NCBI GenBank assembly: GCA_900556515.1
Contig: USPH01000032.1
Coordinates: 1-9,690 of the forward strand
Reading direction: 5' to 3'
DNA length: 9,690 bases
DNA from: an uncultured Collinsella sp.
GTDB lineage: Bacteria > Actinomycetota > Coriobacteriia > Coriobacteriales > Coriobacteriaceae
Shown here piece after piece: positions 6,324 through 9,690 of this stretch. The position numbers were made by a program, and so were the translations under genes. Numbering within the stretch: the first letter of the stretch is position 1; every line of letters begins with the position of its first letter. The notes beneath the pieces are model-generated. The model did not search any database, had not been told where the DNA came from, and saw nothing but the letters and a program-made list of their open reading frames with translations.

Positions 6324-8891
6324 ATGGAATTTTACGCAAGCTGCCCCGAGGGCTTTGAGTCCGCACTCGCCGATGAGCTTAAACGCCTCGGACTTTCGCA
6401 TGTCCGCCGCCTGAAAGGCCGCGCTACATTTGAGGGCGAGCTCGAAGAAGGCTACCGCGCCTGTCTGTGGTCGCGCCTGGCGAGCCGCGTGTTCGTGGTA
6501 CTCGGGCGCTTTGAGGCGCAGGATGCCGATGGGCTGTACGACGGCGTTTACGACATCGCTTGGGAGACCATCATCCGCCCCGGCGCCACCATCGCCATTA
6601 CCGCCCGCGGCGTGACCGAGCAGCTGCGCAACACGCGCTTCTCGGCCCTGCGCGCCAAGGACGCGCTGTGCGACCGTCTGGCCGAGACCACAGGACGTCG
6701 CGCCGATGTCGACGCCGCCGATCCCGACGTTCACCTGTTGCTTTCGCTGCGCCAGCGCCGCGCGAGCATCAGCCTGGACCTTTCAGGCGACCCGCTGTTC
6801 AAGCGCCTGCCGCCCGCCGCGACCCGCGCCGGCGAGGGCACTCACGTGCTGCGCCCCGACTACGCCGCCCTGGTGCTGGCGCAAGTCGGCTGGACCGCAC
6901 TGTGCGAGCGCGAGCTAACGGCCGATGATTACGAGAACGAAGCCCTGCCCACGCTGGTCGACGCCTCGTGCGCCGGCGGCGGCCTGCTGTTGGAGGCCGT
7001 GAACATTCTGACCGACCGCGCCCCGGGCGCTGCACGAGAGCGCTGGGGCTTTGAGGGCTGGCAGCTGCACGACGCCGCCCTGTGGGAGCAGTTGCTTGCC
7101 GAGGCACGCGAGCGCGAGGCGGCAGCACGCGAGCGCCAGGCACGCATCGTTGCCGCGGATGTTGACCCCGCCGCCCGCAAGACCGCTGAGCGCATGGTCA
7201 AGTGCGCCGGCTACAAGCGCTTTGTCGATTTTTGCGCCGCCAAGTCCGCCGCCGTGCTGGACCACGCGGGCGCCGTCGCCGGTGCCGCCATGGTCGCAGA
7301 CACCACCGAAACCCCGCTTTCGCTCATGCATGACGCCATGACGCTGGTCGGTGAGCTGCGCCGCGCGCCCGAGCTTGCCGCGGCGCCGGTCGCCGCGCTC
7401 ACCCGCGACGGATTGCTGGCCCGCGCGCTCCACGCCGAGCCCGAGCGCTCGATCGCCGTCATGCCCAATAACGAGGAGGCGACCGTCGAAGCCTGGCCTT
7501 CGCTCGACCACGCCGCCGCGGCGTTTGAGGCTTCGACCAGTGCGGATGCCGAGGCCGAGGTTGCGGATGCCAACGAAGTCAACGACAAAGCCGCCGACAC
7601 CCCCATGCCCGAGCCTGCCGCCACGCTCGACCTGGGCGACGGCAAGCCGCTGCCCGTGCTCATCCCCGAGTCTGAGCAGTTCGCCAACCGCTTGCGCAAG
7701 AACGCCCGCCTGCGTCGCAAGTGGGCCAAGCGCGAGGGCGTGAGCTGCTACCGCGTCTACGATGCCGACCTACCCGATTACTCCGCCGCCATCGATCTGT
7801 ACGAGGGCTGCCCGCAGACGCCGGGCCGCTGGCTCGTCATCGCCGAATACGCCGCGCCCAAGACCATCGACCCCGCGCTTGCCCAGGCCCGTATGCTCGA
7901 CATTCTGGCCATCGCGCCGCGTATCCTGGACGTGCCGGCCGAACATGTGCACGCCAAGGCCCGCATGCGTTCGCGCGGCGGCTCGCAGTACGGCAAGCAG
8001 GGCGCCGGTAAGGGCGCATCGGGCGAGCGCGCCAACATCGCACGCCGCCGTCTGCCGCTCATCGAAGAGGGCGGCCTTACCTTTGCCGTCAACTTTGACG
8101 ACTATCTGGATGTGGGCATCTTCCTGGATCACCGCGTCACCCGCAACCTGGTGCGCGAGCACGCCAAGCAGGCGCGCCGCTTCCTCAACCTGTTCGCCTA
8201 TACCGGCACCGCCACCTGCTATGCGGCAGACGGCGGCGTCGAGGAGACCGTGACGGTCGACCTTTCCAACACCTATCTGGACTGGGCCGAGCGCAATATG
8301 CGTCAGAACGGCTTTGTGGGACCGCAGCATCACTTTGTGCGCGACGACGTGCTCGCCTGGATTCGCGACCAGCGTCAGACGCGCAACCGCTGGGACCTGA
8401 TCTTTGTCGACCCGCCCACGTTTTCGAACTCGTCTAAGATGGGCCGCCGCACCTGGGATGTCCAGCGCGACCATGTTGAACTTTTGGCCGGTGTATCGCG
8501 CCTGCTCGCGCAGGGCGGCCATGCCATCTTTAGCTGCAACCTGCGCGGCTTCCGTCCCGAGACGCGCAAGCTCGCACGCGCGGGCGTGGTATTGGAGGAC
8601 ATTACGGCGCGGACCATCCCCGAGGACTTCGCGCGCAACCAGAAGGTGCACCACTGCTATATCGTGCGCCGCCTGCCCATCGAGGACGCCATGGCAGAAG
8701 TCGGCTTTAGTGCCGAGGAGATTGCCGAGCGCGTCGAGGAGCTGCGCAACCCCGAGGCCCGCAAGCCCCGCGCGGCAGCGCCCCGTTCGATGCCCACCGG
8801 CGACGACAGGCCGCACGCCACCGGCAAACCCTCCCCCGCCGGCAAACCAAAAAAGAAGAAGTTCTACGCCAGCAAGCCCAAGGGCAAATAA
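6324..8891 (+). CDS. rlmKL: Fused 23S rRNA guanine methyltransferase RlmKL, RlmL half degenerate
   Basis: Protein of 855 residues against about 700 in E. coli RlmKL, which makes m2G2445 (RlmL half) and m7G2069 (RlmK half) in 23S rRNA. A ferredoxin-like/THUMP region covers about 1-155 (RGVTEQLRNTRFSALRAKDA, then SISLDLSGDPL). The RlmL methyltransferase region follows at about 165-395, recognisable by RERWGFEGW (238-246) and AADVDP (277-282). However, its motif I reads DASCAGGG (213-220) in place of DPxCGSGT, and the NPPY catalytic motif expected near 325-330 is absent (VADTTETP). An Ala/Glu-rich linker spans about 380-450. The RlmK half is intact: NRLRKN (455-460), CYRVYDADLPDY (475-486), FLDHR (600-604), FLNLFAYTGTAT (620-631), FVDPPTFSNS (694-703) and FARNQKVHHCYI (769-780). 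A basic Lys/Pro tail ends the protein. ATG 6324 has AGAGAGG upstream. I infer RlmK activity, with RlmL activity doubtful. Confidence 0.93.
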   Translation: MEFYASCPEGFESALADELKRLGLSHVRRLKGRATFEGELEEGYRACLWSRLASRVFVVLGRFEAQDADGLYDGVYDIAWETIIRPGATIAITARGVTEQLRNTRFSALRAKDALCDRLAETTGRRADVDAADPDVHLLLSLRQRRASISLDLSGDPLFKRLPPAATRAGEGTHVLRPDYAALVLAQVGWTALCERELTADDYENEALPTLVDASCAGGGLLLEAVNILTDRAPGAARERWGFEGWQLHDAALWEQLLAEAREREAAARERQARIVAADVDPAARKTAERMVKCAGYKRFVDFCAAKSAAVLDHAGAVAGAAMVADTTETPLSLMHDAMTLVGELRRAPELAAAPVAALTRDGLLARALHAEPERSIAVMPNNEEATVEAWPSLDHAAAAFEASTSADAEAEVADANEVNDKAADTPMPEPAATLDLGDGKPLPVLIPESEQFANRLRKNARLRRKWAKREGVSCYRVYDADLPDYSAAIDLYEGCPQTPGRWLVIAEYAAPKTIDPALAQARMLDILAIAPRILDVPAEHVHAKARMRSRGGSQYGKQGAGKGASGERANIARRRLPLIEEGGLTFAVNFDDYLDVGIFLDHRVTRNLVREHAKQARRFLNLFAYTGTATCYAADGGVEETVTVDLSNTYLDWAERNMRQNGFVGPQHHFVRDDVLAWIRDQRQTRNRWDLIFVDPPTFSNSSKMGRRTWDVQRDHVELLAGVSRLLAQGGHAIFSCNLRGFRPETRKLARAGVVLEDITARTIPEDFARNQKVHHCYIVRRLPIEDAMAEVGFSAEEIAERVEELRNPEARKPRAAAPRSMPTGDDRPHATGKPSPAGKPKKKKFYASKPKGK

Positions 8892-8894
8892 CAA

Positions 8895-8960
8895 AGTTGC
8901 GGTGGAATAGTTCCTAAAAAGCCTGGTAAAGGACCAAACAGGAACTATTTCACCGCAACT
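8895..8960. terminator. 21-bp stem hairpin between rlmKL and the response-regulator gene
   Basis: The arms 8895-8915 (starting AGTTGCGGTG) and 8940-8960 (ending CACCGCAACT) are complementary over 21 positions, with one G-T pair that remains a wobble in RNA. The loop is 24 nt. The structure starts three bases after the rlmKL stop codon and ends 22 bp from the stop of the converging response regulator gene. On the minus strand it is followed by TTGTTATTTG, moderately T-rich, so it may end that transcript. On the plus strand no T-run follows. The near-perfect arms also fit a dispersed palindromic repeat. Confidence 0.6.
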
Positions 8961-8982
8961 CATATAGGCGCCGCGTTCTGCC

Positions 8983-9687
8983 CTAGCCTTGGGTGACCAG
9001 GCGATAGCCGATACCCACGTGCGTTTGGATATAGCGCGGATGCGCGGGGTCGGACTCGATCTTCTTACGCAGCGTACCCATAAAGACGCGCAGGCTCGCC
9101 AAGTCGCTCTTGGTTGCCGTGCCCCAAATCTCGTGCAGGATAAACTGGTGTGTCAGCACCTTGTCGGCGTTATGTGCCAGCAGGCACAGGAGCTTGTACT
9201 CGATCGGCGTCAGATGCAGCTCCTCGCCATCCATCGTGGCGATGCCGGCATCAAAATCGATATGCAGCTCACCGGTATCGAACGAGCCCTCGGAGGCAAG
9301 GCCGCCCGTTTGCGCATACGAAAGGCGTCTGAGCGTCGTGCGAATGCGCGCGAGCAGCTCCTCGACCGAAAACGGCTTGGTCAGGTAGTCGTCCGCGCCG
9401 AGATCGAGCGCCTGCACCTTGTCGTGCTCGTGCGAGCGGGCGGAAACCACCACCACCGGCAGATTGGACCACTTGCGCACGGACTTCAGCACCTCCATGC
9501 CGTCCATGTCCGGCAGTCCCAGATCCAGCACGATCATGTCCGGGCAATGGGAGGCGATCATGGTCAGGGCCTCCTCGCCACTGCGGACGATGATGGTGTC
9601 GTAGCCGTTGGCCGTGAGGATCATGGAGATGAAGTTGCTGATGGACTGCTCATCCTCCACGATCAGGACCTTGTCTTTAATCTTCAT
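8983..9687 (-). CDS. kdpE: KdpE-family response regulator, OmpR/PhoB type
   Basis: Two-component response regulator of 234 residues, a DNA-binding transcription factor activated by phosphorylation. The receiver domain (1-120) has the acidic pair E11-D12, phosphoacceptor D55 in VLDLGLPDMDG, S82 in VVSARS and K104 in YLTKPF. The segment SARSHEHDKVQALDLGADDY (82-101) is strongly KdpE-like. The C-terminal winged helix (about 135-232) has LTPIEYKLLCLL (159-170), KVLTH (176-180), LRVFMGTLRKKIESDP (199-214) and VGIGYRLV (224-231). KdpE normally pairs with sensor kinase KdpD to control the high-affinity potassium pump KdpFABC. Neither partner is in the window, but they could lie just upstream, beyond the right edge. 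The start at ATG 9687 gives the usual short N-terminus, but only three bases lie upstream, so the ribosome-binding site is not visible. Regulation of other targets by a KdpE-like protein remains possible. Confidence 0.88.
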   Translation of the reverse strand: MKIKDKVLIVEDEQSISNFISMILTANGYDTIIVRSGEEALTMIASHCPDMIVLDLGLPDMDGMEVLKSVRKWSNLPVVVVSARSHEHDKVQALDLGADDYLTKPFSVEELLARIRTTLRRLSYAQTGGLASEGSFDTGELHIDFDAGIATMDGEELHLTPIEYKLLCLLAHNADKVLTHQFILHEIWGTATKSDLASLRVFMGTLRKKIESDPAHPRYIQTHVGIGYRLVTQG

Positions 9688-9690
9688 CGT

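Noticed and set aside
7770..8963. A 397-codon open frame antisense to the RlmK half
   Set aside because: Shadow of rlmKL. Its beginning runs through the 8895-8960 hairpin, and the product shows no known motif.

Overview
The window looks like chromosomal DNA from a GC-rich member of the Coriobacteriia (Actinomycetota). A Collinsella-like gut organism is my best guess, from the codon bias (GCC, CTC, GAG and CGC dominate), the protein sequences and the style of the intergenic palindromes. This is an inference from the sequence alone. The gene content is mostly housekeeping and sugar metabolism. I see no phage, CRISPR array, toxin-antitoxin pair, tRNA or rRNA, and no transposase gene.

Layout from left to right. 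The 3' end of an OFA-type MFS transporter (+) is followed after 69 bp by a Gfo/Idh/MocA oxidoreductase (+); a perfect 15+15 bp palindrome lies between them. After a strong intrinsic terminator (1658-1692) comes an intergenic stretch holding a MITE-like element with 30-bp inverted ends (1752-1913). Then comes tex (+), an S1-domain RNA-binding protein. Tex converges on a small transaldolase/fructose-6-phosphate aldolase-family gene (-). The 380 bp between them hold nested inverted repeats and a 15-bp-stem hairpin that could terminate both genes. Upstream of the transaldolase, on the same strand, lies a Cof-type HAD phosphatase (-), after an AT-richer 193-bp leader. A short divergent promoter region separates the HAD gene from a fused 23S rRNA methyltransferase gene, rlmKL (+). 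That gene converges on a KdpE-family response regulator (-), with a 21-bp-stem hairpin between the two stop codons.

Functional links are loose. The transporter and oxidoreductase may form a small uptake/oxidation unit. The HAD phosphatase and transaldolase could share sugar-phosphate metabolism and perhaps a transcript. Tex and RlmKL both concern RNA and the ribosome. KdpE would normally work with the sensor kinase KdpD, which is not in the window.

The points most worth a second look are: (1) the RlmL half of the RlmKL fusion has lost its hallmark methyltransferase motifs while the RlmK half is intact; (2) most non-divergent intergenic gaps hold a distinct long inverted repeat, suggesting several families of short non-coding palindromic elements in this genome. 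No clearly new multi-gene system is visible.
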